51,010 nucleotides of DNA from Lachnospiraceae bacterium (GCA_016291475.1 JAEEXJ010000007.1:1-51010), one strand, 5' to 3'. Positions 1 through 9,290 are shown, numbered from the stretch's first letter. The notes: generated from the sequence alone by a model not told the origin. Numbers and translations are program-made.

Positions 1-2
1 TT

Positions 3-1274
3 TCATTGATGAACCGGGCAGGCGGAAGTGCCGCATTCGGTGAGTGGGCATCAACTCATATCAAGACAAGAGTGGGAGCCCAGCTTGCAACAATACTTCT
101 GGGTATCCTTATTTTCATAGATGACTATTTTAACTGCCTTACCGTCGGTTCCGTTATGAGACCCGTTACCGATAAGCACAAGATCTCAAGAGCAAAGCTT
201 GCTTATCTGATTGATTCAACCGCAGCTCCCATCTGCATTATCGCACCCGTTTCTTCATGGGCTGCAGCAGTATCCGGATTCGTTCCCGGAGAGACTAACG
301 GAATCGCTCTTTTTGTATCCACGATTCCCTATAACTTCTATGCGCTTCTTACCATAGCAATGATGATCGCTCTCGCAGTATCTCAGAGAGATTTTGGTCC
401 CATGGCTGTTCATGAAAAGAATGCAATGGAAAAAGGAGATCTCTTTACCACACCCGACAGACCTTATGCGGAGGCCGGAGACAATAAAGTAAGTTCAAAG
501 GGCAAAGTTATAGACCTTGTCATTCCTGTTGTAGCGCTTGTCATATGCTGTGTTATCGGAATGATCTATACCGGCGGATTCTTCTCCGGTGAGTCATTTA
601 TCGATGCATTTGCAAATTCCGATGCATCGGTAGGTCTTGTGTTCGGATCGTTCTTCGGGCTTCTGATCACTATAGTTCTTTATCTGTGCAGAAGGGTTCT
701 CAGTTTCAAAGAATGTATGGAATGTATCCCCGAAGGCTTCAAGTCCATGGTAGCTCCCATACTTATCCTGGTCTTTGCATGGTCACTTAAGGCTATGACC
801 GATTCGCTTGGTGCCAAGGAGTATGTAGCAGGTCTTGTTAATAATTCCGCATCCGGCTATATGAGCCTTCTTCCCGCTATCATTTTCCTGATTGCGGTAT
901 TCTTATCATTTGCAACCGGAACTTCATGGGGAACCTTCGGTATCCTCATTCCCATCGTTGTAAGTGTATTTGAAAATGTTGATTATACAATGATGATCAT
1001 CTCAATGAGTGCATGTATGGCAGGAGCAGTATGCGGAGATCATTGCTCACCTATTTCAGATACTACTATTATGAGTTCCGCAGGTGCTCAGAGTAACCAT
1101 CTGAATCATGTATCGACTCAGATTCCTTACGCTCTGGTATGTGCATTCGTATCATGCCTTTGCTATTGCATCGCAGGTTATGCCAAGAATCCCGTGCTTC
1201 CTCTCATCGTAGGTCTTGCGGTAATGGTGGGACTTGCATTTGTTCTCAAGAATAATTCCAAGCAGACTTCTTAA
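3..1274 (+). CDS. NhaC-type Na+/H+ antiporter, 5' end cut by window
   Basis: The reading frame is open to the left edge of the window, so the true start and the first helices lie outside it; about 423 residues are visible. The protein is strongly hydrophobic with roughly ten membrane segments. It carries the NhaC-family landmarks FIDDYFNCLTVGSVMRP near residue 36 and CGDHCSPISDTTIMSS near residue 345, the latter being the conserved polar loop in the second half. This family exchanges Na+ for H+ (or an organic acid pair) across the cytoplasmic membrane, using the ion gradients. The substrate cannot be told from sequence. The stop codon is directly followed by the ATG of the cysteine desulfurase (TAAATG), so the two are probably co-transcribed, although no functional link is obvious. 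Confidence 0.88.
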   Translation, partial: SLMNRAGGSAAFGEWASTHIKTRVGAQLATILLGILIFIDDYFNCLTVGSVMRPVTDKHKISRAKLAYLIDSTAAPICIIAPVSSWAAAVSGFVPGETNGIALFVSTIPYNFYALLTIAMMIALAVSQRDFGPMAVHEKNAMEKGDLFTTPDRPYAEAGDNKVSSKGKVIDLVIPVVALVICCVIGMIYTGGFFSGESFIDAFANSDASVGLVFGSFFGLLITIVLYLCRRVLSFKECMECIPEGFKSMVAPILILVFAWSLKAMTDSLGAKEYVAGLVNNSASGYMSLLPAIIFLIAVFLSFATGTSWGTFGILIPIVVSVFENVDYTMMIISMSACMAGAVCGDHCSPISDTTIMSSAGAQSNHLNHVSTQIPYALVCAFVSCLCYCIAGYAKNPVLPLIVGLAVMVGLAFVLKNNSKQTS

Positions 1275-2450
1275 ATGATCTATTTAGACAACGCAGCAAC
1301 AACCAAAATCGAAGAATCCGCATTTAATGCCATGCTCCCCTTTTTGAAAGAGGAGTATGGCAATGCTTCGGCTGTCTACGAACTCGCAAGACGTTCCAAG
1401 AAAGCTGTTTTTGAAGCGAGGAAAAATGCGGCAGCTCTTATCGGTGCCATGCCTTCGGAAGTGTTCTTTACATCCGGAGGAACCGAGTCCGATAACTGGG
1501 CTTTGTGCGGAGCATATGAGACTTTCCGTAAAAAGAATACGGGTTCTGCGGGTCACATCATCACAACAGCCATAGAACATCACGCAATCCTTCATACAGC
1601 ACAGTACCTGGAAAGCCTTGGTGTATCTGTTACATATATCAAACCTGACGGGGAAGGATTTATCAGCCCGGCTCAGGTGACGGAAGTAATCCGTCCTGAT
1701 ACATTTCTTGTATCTGTAATGACTGCCAACAATGAGATAGGAACCATAGAACCTGTTCGTGAGATTGCGGATGCGGTCAGGAATGTAAGAAAAGATATCT
1801 TGATTCATACTGATGCGGTCCAGGCTTTTGGCCAGATCCACTTGGAAGATCTGTCAAAACATGCGGATCTCATATCGGCAAGCTCTCATAAACTCGGAGG
1901 TCCCAAAGGCGTCGGTATTCTTTTCATTAAAGACGGAGTGAAGTTTTCTCCGTTTATGCGAGGCGGAATGCAGGAGAGCGGAAGAAGAGCCGGCACAGAG
2001 AATGTTGCCGGGATTGCCGGCTTTGGAGAGGCCTGCAGACTGGCTTTTGCAGGAATTGATTCAAAATCTTCCGCTGAATGCGCCCTTCGTGACAGGTTAG
2101 TTGCAAAATTAAATGGTATAACAGGTGTTACTGTTAATGGAGCGTATTCTGTAGGTGACTTTACAAAGAGACTTCCGGGTAATGTATCCGTATGTATAAA
2201 AGGCATTGAAGGTGAATCGGCACTTATCATGCTGGACAGAGAAGGCATATGTGCATCAAGCGGATCGGCCTGTGCAACCGGAGCCATGGATCCTTCCCAT
2301 GTGCTCAAAGCAATCGGAAGAGCCGATGATGAGGCAAAGGGGTCACTCAGACTTACTCTTTCTCATCACAACACGGTAGAAGAAATAGATAAAGCGGCTG
2401 CGGTAATAGCGGAAATCGTAGACAAACTCAGGAACGGAAAGAAATTTTAA
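1275..2450 (+). CDS. cysteine desulfurase (NifS/IscS family)
   Basis: A PLP-dependent class V aminotransferase fold enzyme of 391 residues that takes sulfur from L-cysteine and holds it as an enzyme persulfide. Visible landmarks are the N-terminal YLDNAATT, the FTSGGTESDN PLP-phosphate region, the PLP lysine K206 in SSHKLGGPKG, and the active-site cysteine C333 in SSGSACATG. Starting ATG follows the antiporter stop with no gap, and its stop overlaps the ATG of mnmA by one base. That tight coupling suggests it is the dedicated sulfur donor for tRNA 2-thiolation, as in many Firmicutes where a nifS-like gene sits before mnmA. It could also serve Fe-S cluster assembly, but no iscU or nifU gene is visible here. 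Confidence 0.93.
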   Translation: MIYLDNAATTKIEESAFNAMLPFLKEEYGNASAVYELARRSKKAVFEARKNAAALIGAMPSEVFFTSGGTESDNWALCGAYETFRKKNTGSAGHIITTAIEHHAILHTAQYLESLGVSVTYIKPDGEGFISPAQVTEVIRPDTFLVSVMTANNEIGTIEPVREIADAVRNVRKDILIHTDAVQAFGQIHLEDLSKHADLISASSHKLGGPKGVGILFIKDGVKFSPFMRGGMQESGRRAGTENVAGIAGFGEACRLAFAGIDSKSSAECALRDRLVAKLNGITGVTVNGAYSVGDFTKRLPGNVSVCIKGIEGESALIMLDREGICASSGSACATGAMDPSHVLKAIGRADDEAKGSLRLTLSHHNTVEEIDKAAAVIAEIVDKLRNGKKF

Positions 2451-3544
2451 TGAGTAAAACAGTAGTTGTAGGTATGAGCGGCGGTGTAGATTCATCGGTC
2501 TGTGCATATCTGTTAAAAGAACAGGGATACAACGTAATAGGCGTCACTATGCAGATATGGCGTCCGGAAAATGTCTGTGATATAGCGGACAACGGCGGAT
2601 GCTGCGGATTGTCCGCTGTCGATGATGCAAGGCGTGTTGCGGAGACCATAGACATTCCTTATTACGTAATGGATTTCCGCAGTGAATTCCAGAAGTGGGT
2701 CATAGATCATTTTGCGGCGCAGTATGTAAAGGGGCTTACTCCCAACCCCTGCATAGAATGCAACAGGCATGTAAAGTGGGAAGCTCTTCTTCAGAAAGCA
2801 AGGGATATCGGTGCGGACTATCTTGCAACGGGTCATTATGCAAGGATCTCCCGGCTTGAGAACGGACGATACTCAATCTCCGCATCCAAGACTGCAGCTA
2901 AGGATCAGACTTATGCTTTGTATGCACTGACTCAGGATCAGCTTGCACATACTCTGCTTCCCATAGGCGAATATGAAAAGACGGATGTGCGTAAGATTGC
3001 GGAGGAAGCCGGGCTCCCCGTTGCACATAAGAAGGATTCTCAGGAAATATGTTTTGTGCCCGACGGAGATTATGCTTCTTTCATTGAAAAAGAAGACGGT
3101 GTAACTGTACCGGGTCCCGGAGATTTTGTAACTCCCTCCGGTGAGTTTATAGCCAAGCACAAAGGAATTACTCATTACACCATCGGACAAAGACGTGGTC
3201 TCGGTGTTCCTGCAGGTGAGCGCATTTACGTTACGGACATCGACCCTGCATCAGGCAAAGTTACTCTGGGCTCTAATGATGATCTGATGACTTCCGCAGT
3301 ATCGGCGGATGACATCAGATGGATGGGACTTGAAGGTATTGCCACAGGTGAGCGTATCCGCGTCAAGGCAAAGATCCGTTACAATCATCCCGGTGAAACC
3401 GGTTATCTCGAATCTGCCGGCGAAGGCCTGGTCAAAGTCGTATTCGACAAACCCGTCAGAGCTGCAGCTCCGGGTCAGGCATTGGTCTTCTACGACGAAG
3501 CCGGCACCTACATATACGGCGGCGGCACCATCATAAAATCCTAA
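2450..3544 (+). CDS. mnmA: tRNA-specific 2-thiouridylase MnmA
   Basis: MnmA (TrmU) makes 2-thiouridine at wobble position 34 of tRNA-Lys, -Glu and -Gln, using ATP and persulfide sulfur. The 364-residue protein is full length. It has the PP-loop ATP-binding motif SGGVDSS at residues 10-16, the nucleophile C101 in NPCIECN, GHYAR near 128-132, and the second catalytic cysteine C201 in SQEICFV. The C-terminal half contains the HYTIGQRRGLG segment and the beta-barrel domain typical of the family. It overlaps the cysteine desulfurase stop codon by one base, so the pair forms a sulfur donor and acceptor unit. A tRNA-Glu gene, one of its likely substrates, lies 40 kb downstream in this window. Confidence 0.96.
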   Translation: MSKTVVVGMSGGVDSSVCAYLLKEQGYNVIGVTMQIWRPENVCDIADNGGCCGLSAVDDARRVAETIDIPYYVMDFRSEFQKWVIDHFAAQYVKGLTPNPCIECNRHVKWEALLQKARDIGADYLATGHYARISRLENGRYSISASKTAAKDQTYALYALTQDQLAHTLLPIGEYEKTDVRKIAEEAGLPVAHKKDSQEICFVPDGDYASFIEKEDGVTVPGPGDFVTPSGEFIAKHKGITHYTIGQRRGLGVPAGERIYVTDIDPASGKVTLGSNDDLMTSAVSADDIRWMGLEGIATGERIRVKAKIRYNHPGETGYLESAGEGLVKVVFDKPVRAAAPGQALVFYDEAGTYIYGGGTIIKS

Positions 3545-3647
3545 CTCAGTCACGAGCGATGTAGTCGATGAAGTTTCAACGCGGAGCCGGGAGGCGCGTG
3601 CACGGTAAAATATCAACACTGACGGCTTTAGCTGACATAGGTGGAAC

Positions 3648-4319
3648 ATGGAAATAATTGCTAGGTACAAATCGAATCTGCCCGAGAAGTTCGGAGTTCC
3701 GAGACAAAGCGGTCTGGCTCCGCATCTTAAGGGACGGATAGTGTTCGAGAAAGAATACTCCGATCCGAATGCTTTTGAAGGTTTGGAGGATTTTGAGAGA
3801 ATCTGGATCATCTGGAAATTCGACGTGAAAGAAGATGATACCTTCAGACCCAAAGTCAGACCTCCGAGACTCGGGGGCAATACTTACATGGGAGTGTTTG
3901 CTACACGTTCTCCTTTCCGGCCGAATCATTTGGGACTTACTTGTGTAAAGATAGAAGAGATCAGCAAGAATGATGAAGGCCTTATGGAGCTGGTTGTATC
4001 CGGAGCGGATATGACTGACGGAACGGAAATATATGATGTTAAGCCTTACATCCCGTATGCCGATGCCTATCCTGATGTAAAAGGCGGTTTTGCCCAGAAA
4101 GAAGAAAATCTGGGTCATCAGCTTGTTGTAAACATTTCAGATAACATACGTAATCTTTTTGCGGAAGATGAGCTTCAGGGACTGATAGAGATACTTTCGC
4201 TGGACCCCAGACCGTCATATCAGAACGATCCCGATAGAATTTATGGTCTTTCCTATGCCGGACGCAATATAAAATTCAAGGTTTCGGATGGAAAGCTTGA
4301 AGTAACGGAAGCCTTGTAA
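3648..4319 (+). CDS. trmO: tRNA (t6A37) methyltransferase TrmO / TsaA family
   Basis: A 223-residue TsaA/VirR (UPF0066) family protein. Family members use S-adenosylmethionine to add a methyl group to N6-threonylcarbamoyladenosine at position 37 of some tRNAs. Conserved blocks seen are GVPRQSGLA near residue 20, the charged PRLGGN and GVFATRSPFRPNHLGLT segment at about residues 74-102, the GADMTDGTEIYDVKPY stretch near 125-140, and DPRPSYQ near 187. The start ATG is preceded by a GGTGG element. It lies 103 bases after mnmA. Together with the desulfurase and MnmA it makes this stretch a tRNA modification cluster. Assignment is to family; the exact methyl acceptor has not been shown for this organism. 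Confidence 0.85.
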   Translation: MEIIARYKSNLPEKFGVPRQSGLAPHLKGRIVFEKEYSDPNAFEGLEDFERIWIIWKFDVKEDDTFRPKVRPPRLGGNTYMGVFATRSPFRPNHLGLTCVKIEEISKNDEGLMELVVSGADMTDGTEIYDVKPYIPYADAYPDVKGGFAQKEENLGHQLVVNISDNIRNLFAEDELQGLIEILSLDPRPSYQNDPDRIYGLSYAGRNIKFKVSDGKLEVTEAL

Positions 4320-4439
4320 ATCCTGATAAAACAGGGAATGGACAAGGTTGTCGGATGGCAGAAAACGGCATTTCTCGCTTTGTGTCGTGTAAATATATCG
4401 ATAATTTTTTTAATCTGCAAATGAAAGGAGGTATTCCAA

Positions 4440-5579
4440 GTGGATCAGTCAAAGATCGGACAGTTTTTAAAATCACTCAGAAAAGAAAAAGGAATAACTC
4501 AGGAAGAATTTGCGGAAAAGTTAGGCGTTTCGGGTAGAACCGTATCCAGATGGGAGACAGGCTCAAATATGCCTGACATATCCCTTCTTGTTGATATTGC
4601 GGATTTCTACGACGTTGACGTCAGAGAAATTATCGAAGGAGAGAAAAAAAGCGAGATGATGAATGAAGAAATAAGAGATACCGCCGAAAAAATGGCGGTT
4701 TATGCAGGTGCGGAAAAAGGCAGGCTCCTGAGGTTTGCCCAGGTATTCGGTATAATCGGTGTTTTTGCCTTGTCGGCAGCTACCATATTTGCATGTACGA
4801 ACTTTGAGCCTTCGGTCGGTTCATTTATGACCGTTCTGTTTTCATTTATAGCTCTTGTATCAATGGTGATCCTGACATTTTATGTCACGGGACTGCTTCG
4901 ACGGATCGTTAACAATAAAACATTATCTATTTTTTTGATAGTGGTTATAGGGGTAGTCTTTTTGCTGGTATTAAAACAGGTAATAGGCACAATGTTTTTA
5001 CTTGTTGTTTTGGCTTTCGATTTTTCAAAACCCATGGACAGGATAGAGGGAATCGAAAATTACGATAAGACATATCTGGAAGAAGAATTTTCGGGTGATA
5101 TGACTTCACATTTCTTTCTTTTTCCGGATGATACGGATAATGCCGAAGAAGCGGATTTTTGGTACGAGTATAAAACGGGGCTTCTTGATACGGACGGATC
5201 GTTTTTCCTGACTGCGGTGTATTCGGATGAGGACTTTGCCGAAGAAATAGAACGTATCTCAGAGATTACGTGTACCGTCAATGACGGGGAAGAAGATATT
5301 ACCCAGGCCGTTATTTATGATGAGGATATGTACAATTATCCGGCGTATATCGCTATCGACGGATACACTCATAATTATGAGTATGCACTGATAGATCATG
5401 ACAATAACAGGATCGTTTATGTACTGCTGGGATATCCGGATTATGATGAATTGTCAGAGTACAGTGATTATCTTAAAACCGATCCGGATGCATATGATCT
5501 TGAAAACGGAACCACACTGGAAAGATTTTGTATCTATTCCGTAAGATCCAAACAATTTGACGGATATTGCGAATACTGA
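4440..5579 (+). CDS. XRE-family transcriptional regulator with membrane segments
   Basis: Begins with GTG, chosen because an AAAGGAGG ribosome binding site sits eight bases upstream and the protein then starts directly with a helix-turn-helix. Residues about 6-60 form a lambda-repressor-like HTH (ITQEEFAEKLGVSGRTVSRW is its core). After a linker there are three to four hydrophobic helices at about residues 95-190. The remaining ~190 residues are acidic, tyrosine-rich and of unknown fold. Such membrane-tied XRE proteins are common in Lachnospiraceae and bind DNA from the membrane. What the C-terminal part senses is unknown. The gene stands alone and ends in a strong terminator at 5600-5640. 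A possible promoter (TTGTGT, 16 bases, TAATTT at 4380-4407) lies upstream. Confidence 0.8.
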   Translation: MDQSKIGQFLKSLRKEKGITQEEFAEKLGVSGRTVSRWETGSNMPDISLLVDIADFYDVDVREIIEGEKKSEMMNEEIRDTAEKMAVYAGAEKGRLLRFAQVFGIIGVFALSAATIFACTNFEPSVGSFMTVLFSFIALVSMVILTFYVTGLLRRIVNNKTLSIFLIVVIGVVFLLVLKQVIGTMFLLVVLAFDFSKPMDRIEGIENYDKTYLEEEFSGDMTSHFFLFPDDTDNAEEADFWYEYKTGLLDTDGSFFLTAVYSDEDFAEEIERISEITCTVNDGEEDITQAVIYDEDMYNYPAYIAIDGYTHNYEYALIDHDNNRIVYVLLGYPDYDELSEYSDYLKTDPDAYDLENGTTLERFCIYSVRSKQFDGYCEY

Positions 5580-5599
5580 TAACTGGAGAATAATACGAA

Positions 5600-5640
5600 G
5601 GGGCTGTCACACTGTTTTAGTGCGACAGCCCCATATTTTT
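5600..5640 (+). terminator. rho-independent terminator after the XRE regulator
   Basis: A GGGGCTGTC / GACAGCCCC stem extended by CAC/GTG across one mismatch, with a TGTTTTA loop, then ATATTTTT. It ends the plus-strand regulator gene. The T-rich tail exists only in this direction, and it overlaps the last codon of the minus-strand pseudogene. Confidence 0.9.
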
Positions 5641-6320
5641 ATGCTTGATAGTTCTGTGCTTGGAAATACTGAGCCTGCATCGCCTGTGCCTGTTTAGCAG
5701 CCTGCTGCTTGAATTCTTTTCTGAGCTGAACCAGGGATGAGATAATGAACGGTGCGGTCAGGATCAGAACTATAAGTGCCTGGCCTGCTGAAGAGTCCGT
5801 TGTATTGTATATTGCCATCTGAGCCGCTCTGTTTTCTATGAAGCAATACCAGATCGTTCCGGTGAAATCTACGAGTCCGTGAAGGATGATACAGGATAAA
5901 AGGTTTCCTGTGCGGTAGTAGATCGTTGAAAAGAACACCTCTGCAAAGTACTTCTTCAAACCATCCCACGATCATATATACGACAAAATAAAACAAAAGA
6001 ATGGGCAGTCCTTTGGCAAATGTTATTTCAGGCTGCTTGTAAGAGAGAAGGGGCATTGCCAGACAGAAAATGAAAATTACTATTCCGTTCCATAAGATGC
6101 CTTTGAAAAGCTTCTCATTCTTGATGCCGAGTTTCATCGCGTATTCTTTTCTGACATAGAGCATAAGCCCGACGGACGCGGTGATACGCATGAGCCTTTT
6201 GAACAGATTTGCGATCAAGTCATTCTCGATCTTGTCACAGAAAAATCCTACGACGAAAAAAGGAATGAGCCAAAGTACACATACAACAAGGCTCTTGATA
6301 AGCTACTTCTTGTTTTTCAT
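5639..6320 (-). pseudogene. broken CPBP-family membrane protease gene
   Basis: A dead paralogue of the intact CPBP gene at 7192-7995. From the ATG at 6318-6320, with a GGGGAG site upstream, it reads MKNKK followed by an in-frame TAG. The same frame then continues with recognisable CPBP sequence to FEEVLCRGVLFND. There the coding sequence jumps frame to STIYYRTGNLLSCIILHG. Compared with the intact paralogue about 53 residues are missing between these points, including the FxxxH metal/active-site histidine. The junction lies in the stretch at about 5925-5936, which reads sensibly in both frames. The C-terminal tail is glutamine and alanine rich. With a premature stop, a deletion and a frameshift, no functional protease can be made. 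The first glutamate motif (EEVLCR) and the last histidine motif remain readable. Confidence 0.85.
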
Positions 6321-6363
6321 ATCTTTCTCCCCAAATCTTTTCCTCGTATTATATTATAATCTG

Positions 6364-7188
6364 TCAGGTTAGTTCAGGCATTTTGCTTTTCCTGATAATA
6401 AACAATCCCAAACCTCCGAATGCGACGCAGATCAATACGGATCTTAAGATAACCTGAAGCGGGTCGCCTCCGATGACTTCACTTATGGAAACATCACTGT
6501 TAATAAACAGAGTCTTAAGCAGAGCAGAAATATCCACATAGAAATGTAACAGTATGTTGAACCAGATGTTTTTTGTTCTGGCATATATCGCAGCAAGATA
6601 GAAACCGATACCGATCGCATAGATAACCTGTCCTATCGTTCCGGTAACATCCGGATTACCCTCGAGATTTGTAAGATGTAAAAGTCCGAAAAAGATACTC
6701 GATACAGCCATTCCGATAATAAGACCTTTTCTGGTATCATTACCGGCTGCGCTGCGGATAAAATTCATGAATATGCCTCTGAAAATAAACTCCTCCCCGA
6801 TTCCCGCGCCCATAAAGAGCCCTATAATATAAAGAAACATAAAAAGAGGGGACATGGAAGGCGTACCGTGATCTTTTAAACCATTTAAAAGATTGGTGAT
6901 CAACATATATGTGGCGTAACTTATCAGAATTATTCCTGTCGAACATCCGGTTATTAAACTGCCCTTTGGTCTGCTGAACAATACATCTTTTCTTTTAAAT
7001 AGACAGAGTATGGATATAAGACCGATCGCCATTAAGAATAGATATGTCAGGTAAACAAGTTGTTCATACAGGTTATCTCCGAGTCTGCCCTGCGGCATCA
7101 GCTTTGAGAGAAAGCTTGATGCGATACATACAGCTTCAGCACATAATATCGCACTGATGCATTTTATCCAGCTTATTTTTTTTCCCAT
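6364..7188 (-). CDS. CPBP family intramembrane protease
   Basis: A 274-residue membrane protein of the CPBP (CAAX protease and bacteriocin-processing / immunity, Abi) family. The three signature motifs are present: EEFIFR at residues 132-137, FFGLLH ending in H171, and HFYVD with H215 and D219. About seven to eight hydrophobic helices are visible. Family members in Firmicutes act as intramembrane glutamic proteases in prenyl-protein maturation, bacteriocin immunity or stress signalling; the target here is unknown. The start ATG at 7188 is three bases after the stop of the upstream paralogue, whose last codons contain a GAAGGA site usable as its ribosome binding site. The genes are therefore probably translated from one message controlled by the adjoining two-component system. 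Confidence 0.85.
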   Translation of the reverse strand: MGKKISWIKCISAILCAEAVCIASSFLSKLMPQGRLGDNLYEQLVYLTYLFLMAIGLISILCLFKRKDVLFSRPKGSLITGCSTGIILISYATYMLITNLLNGLKDHGTPSMSPLFMFLYIIGLFMGAGIGEEFIFRGIFMNFIRSAAGNDTRKGLIIGMAVSSIFFGLLHLTNLEGNPDVTGTIGQVIYAIGIGFYLAAIYARTKNIWFNILLHFYVDISALLKTLFINSDVSISEVIGGDPLQVILRSVLICVAFGGLGLFIIRKSKMPELT

Positions 7189-7191
7189 TTT

Positions 7192-7995
7192 TTATTTTCC
7201 TTCATTATTCCTTGTTTTGAATTCTTTTTTAAGCTGGATAAGTGATGAGATTACAAATAATGATGTTATCGCAAGTACTATCAAGGCTTCTGAGATAGTG
7301 GAGTCAGTGACTTCTTCTATTGCAGTCTGAGCTGCTCTGTCTACAAGAAAACATTTCCAGAACGATGAAGCATAATCCACCAGTCCGTGAAGAATCACGC
7401 AGGATAAAAGATTACCCGAACGGTAGTAGACGGTCGCGAAAAGCATTCCAAAGAAGGTAGCGTATATTACCTGTGTAATGGTTGATACCGTGTTATATCC
7501 GTTGAGATTGAAGAGATGCAATGAACCGAAAAGTAGTGAAGAGATCAGTGCTCCCAGATAAACTCCTTTTTTGTTATCCCCCCAATATTCTTTGAAGGTA
7601 TTAAAAAGCAGTCCTCTGCAAAGAGCTTCTTCAAACAAACCTACGGCCAGATTTGCAATAAGATAAAATATGAGTAAAGGCATTGCCTTTATAAAGGCTA
7701 TCTCGGGAGTTTTATAATTCAATACGAACATCAGACAGGTGAAAAGAAAGATGACGCTTCCGTACCAAAAGATTCCCTTAACGAGATTGTTTTTTATGAG
7801 ATCGGGTCCGATTCCATATATTTTTTTTACATAAATGAAAATACCTGCCGAAGCAACTATACGTGATATGAGTTTTATTGTATCCTGCAGGATATCGTTT
7901 TCGACCTTTTCAGCCAATGTTCCTATCACGATGAACGGGACGAGCCACAAGATACAGAATAAAAGGCTTTTAATTAAATTTTTTTTGTTTTTCAT
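7192..7995 (-). CDS. CPBP family intramembrane protease
   Basis: The start is taken at 7995 (MKNKKNLIKS) because an AGGAGG site lies eight bases upstream; a longer frame back to 8061 lacks this support. The 267-residue protein has EEALCR at residues 122-127, LFGSLH ending in H160, and HGLVD with H203 and D207, all the CPBP catalytic motifs. Hydrophobic segments fill most of the chain. It is the close paralogue of the pseudogene at 5639-6320 and more distant from the one at 6364-7188. It lies 80 bases downstream of the histidine kinase on the same strand. Its ribosome binding site is part of a perfect 7-base inverted repeat, which suggests translational control. Confidence 0.86.
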   Translation of the reverse strand: MKNKKNLIKSLLFCILWLVPFIVIGTLAEKVENDILQDTIKLISRIVASAGIFIYVKKIYGIGPDLIKNNLVKGIFWYGSVIFLFTCLMFVLNYKTPEIAFIKAMPLLIFYLIANLAVGLFEEALCRGLLFNTFKEYWGDNKKGVYLGALISSLLFGSLHLFNLNGYNTVSTITQVIYATFFGMLFATVYYRSGNLLSCVILHGLVDYASSFWKCFLVDRAAQTAIEEVTDSTISEALIVLAITSLFVISSLIQLKKEFKTRNNEGK

Positions 7996-8002
7996 AATTG
8001 AT

Positions 8003-8038
8003 CCTCCTGAATTAGAATGGAAACAATATAACAGGAGG
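8003..8038 (-). promoter_or_regulatory. inverted repeat covering the CPBP ribosome binding site
   Basis: On the minus-strand message CCTCCTG (8038-8032) is exactly complementary to CAGGAGG (8009-8003), which contains the Shine-Dalgarno sequence of the CPBP gene. The loop is 22 bases. Folding would hide the ribosome binding site. There is no T-run, so it is not a terminator. Confidence 0.45.
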
Positions 8039-8074
8039 TTCTTTAGTCGGCCTTTTATCAATCTTAAATCTGTC

Positions 8075-9286
8075 TTAAATTTTCGGAAGCTTTATTATCC
8101 AGCAACATCCTACGCCCCGTGCGAGTTCGATGGTTCCGCCATGCAGTTCGACCAGCTGTCTTACGATTGCTAGGCCAAGACCGCTACCGTGGTATGATTC
8201 GTTCGCACGGTAGAAGGGTTCAAATATTTTATCACGAGACTCTTTGGGAATACCGATTCCGTTATCAGAGATGGTTATCTCAATGTTTTCTTTTTCGCGG
8301 ACAGCGATTTCAATCTTGGTACCGGATTCATTATACTTTAGGGAATTCTCGATAAGGTTATCGTAGATTCTTCTGAAGAGGTTTTTGTCGAGGCTTGCAA
8401 AGATTTCTTTTTCGGGAATTTCAAATTCATAGGTAAATCCCGCATCATCAAACTTGGTTATATATTCTGCGAGGATAAGTCTTGTGAATTCGCAAATGTC
8501 TGTGCGCTCTGCATTAGGCTTGAAGCCTGCGCTCTCAAGCTTTGAATACATGAAGAGACTTTGAAGGATCACGTTTGTCCTGACCGAATTGTCATGGATA
8601 AGCTTAAGGTAATCCTGTCTTTCCTTGTCCGAAACTTCCCTTTCGAGAAGCATCTCGCTGTATCCCTGTACACTTGCAAGCGGTGTCTTAAGATCATGAG
8701 AGATCTCGGATACAAGAAGCATTCTTTTCTTTTCCTCTTCGTCCTCGATGATTTTTATATCTTTTGTTACTTTTTCAGAATACAATCCGGCAAAAGAAAG
8801 AAGTACTGCAAAGTAAAATAATACGATCAGAGTAAGAAGTATAACAGTCTGATATGAATTTGAAGGTTTCAGATTAATGCTTAATTCAAATTTGAAAGCG
8901 ACGGGAGAACGCAGGATCAGCCAATATCCGTATTCGCCGTCGTAAGCAGCAATGTCGTATCTGTAACCGGAATCCCTGTCTGACGGGTTTATAAAAAGAA
9001 ACCAATCATCAGCGGAAAGATATTCTTTGTCAAAAAGCGCAGGCCCACCGAGATTGATCACATGGAGATTCTCGTCAACGACTGTAGCACTTCCATCGTT
9101 ATCCAGATAATCCTGTATATAGATATCGTACGGATCTTCACAAAGCCTTTCAGCCGCTGTAGGTGAATTCTCAAACGGATCGGGTATGATCAAAGAAACT
9201 ATTTCCAGAATTATCAGCGGGAGAAAAGAGATAGCAATCGTAGCAAGAATTGTTTTTATAAATTTATTTCTGAGAATTTTTTTCAT
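8075..9286 (-). CDS. sensor histidine kinase
   Basis: A 403-residue membrane kinase. Helix 1 is at about residues 9-33, a ~110-residue extracellular segment follows, and helix 2 is at about 147-168. The HisKA phospho-acceptor is H197 in SEISHDLKTPLASVQGYSEM. The ATP-binding domain shows the N-box LIENSLKYN near 300, DNGIGIP and the G2 box GSGLGLAIVRQL near the end. The start at 9286 is four bases beyond the response regulator stop; a longer frame starting at 9349 would overlap the regulator by 59 bases and adds a sequence with no kinase character. With the regulator it forms a two-component system. The extracellular sensor is not recognised, so the signal is unknown; the adjoining CPBP genes are likely targets. 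Confidence 0.92.
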   Translation of the reverse strand: MKKILRNKFIKTILATIAISFLPLIILEIVSLIIPDPFENSPTAAERLCEDPYDIYIQDYLDNDGSATVVDENLHVINLGGPALFDKEYLSADDWFLFINPSDRDSGYRYDIAAYDGEYGYWLILRSPVAFKFELSINLKPSNSYQTVILLTLIVLFYFAVLLSFAGLYSEKVTKDIKIIEDEEEKKRMLLVSEISHDLKTPLASVQGYSEMLLEREVSDKERQDYLKLIHDNSVRTNVILQSLFMYSKLESAGFKPNAERTDICEFTRLILAEYITKFDDAGFTYEFEIPEKEIFASLDKNLFRRIYDNLIENSLKYNESGTKIEIAVREKENIEITISDNGIGIPKESRDKIFEPFYRANESYHGSGLGLAIVRQLVELHGGTIELARGVGCCWIIKLPKI

Positions 9287-9290
9287 TGTT

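Noticed and set aside
3545..3647. A repeat related to the pgk-tpiA element in the mnmA-trmO gap
   Set aside because: Only short resemblances (GCGATG and CGATGAAG) were seen; no long complementary ends, so no relation is claimed.
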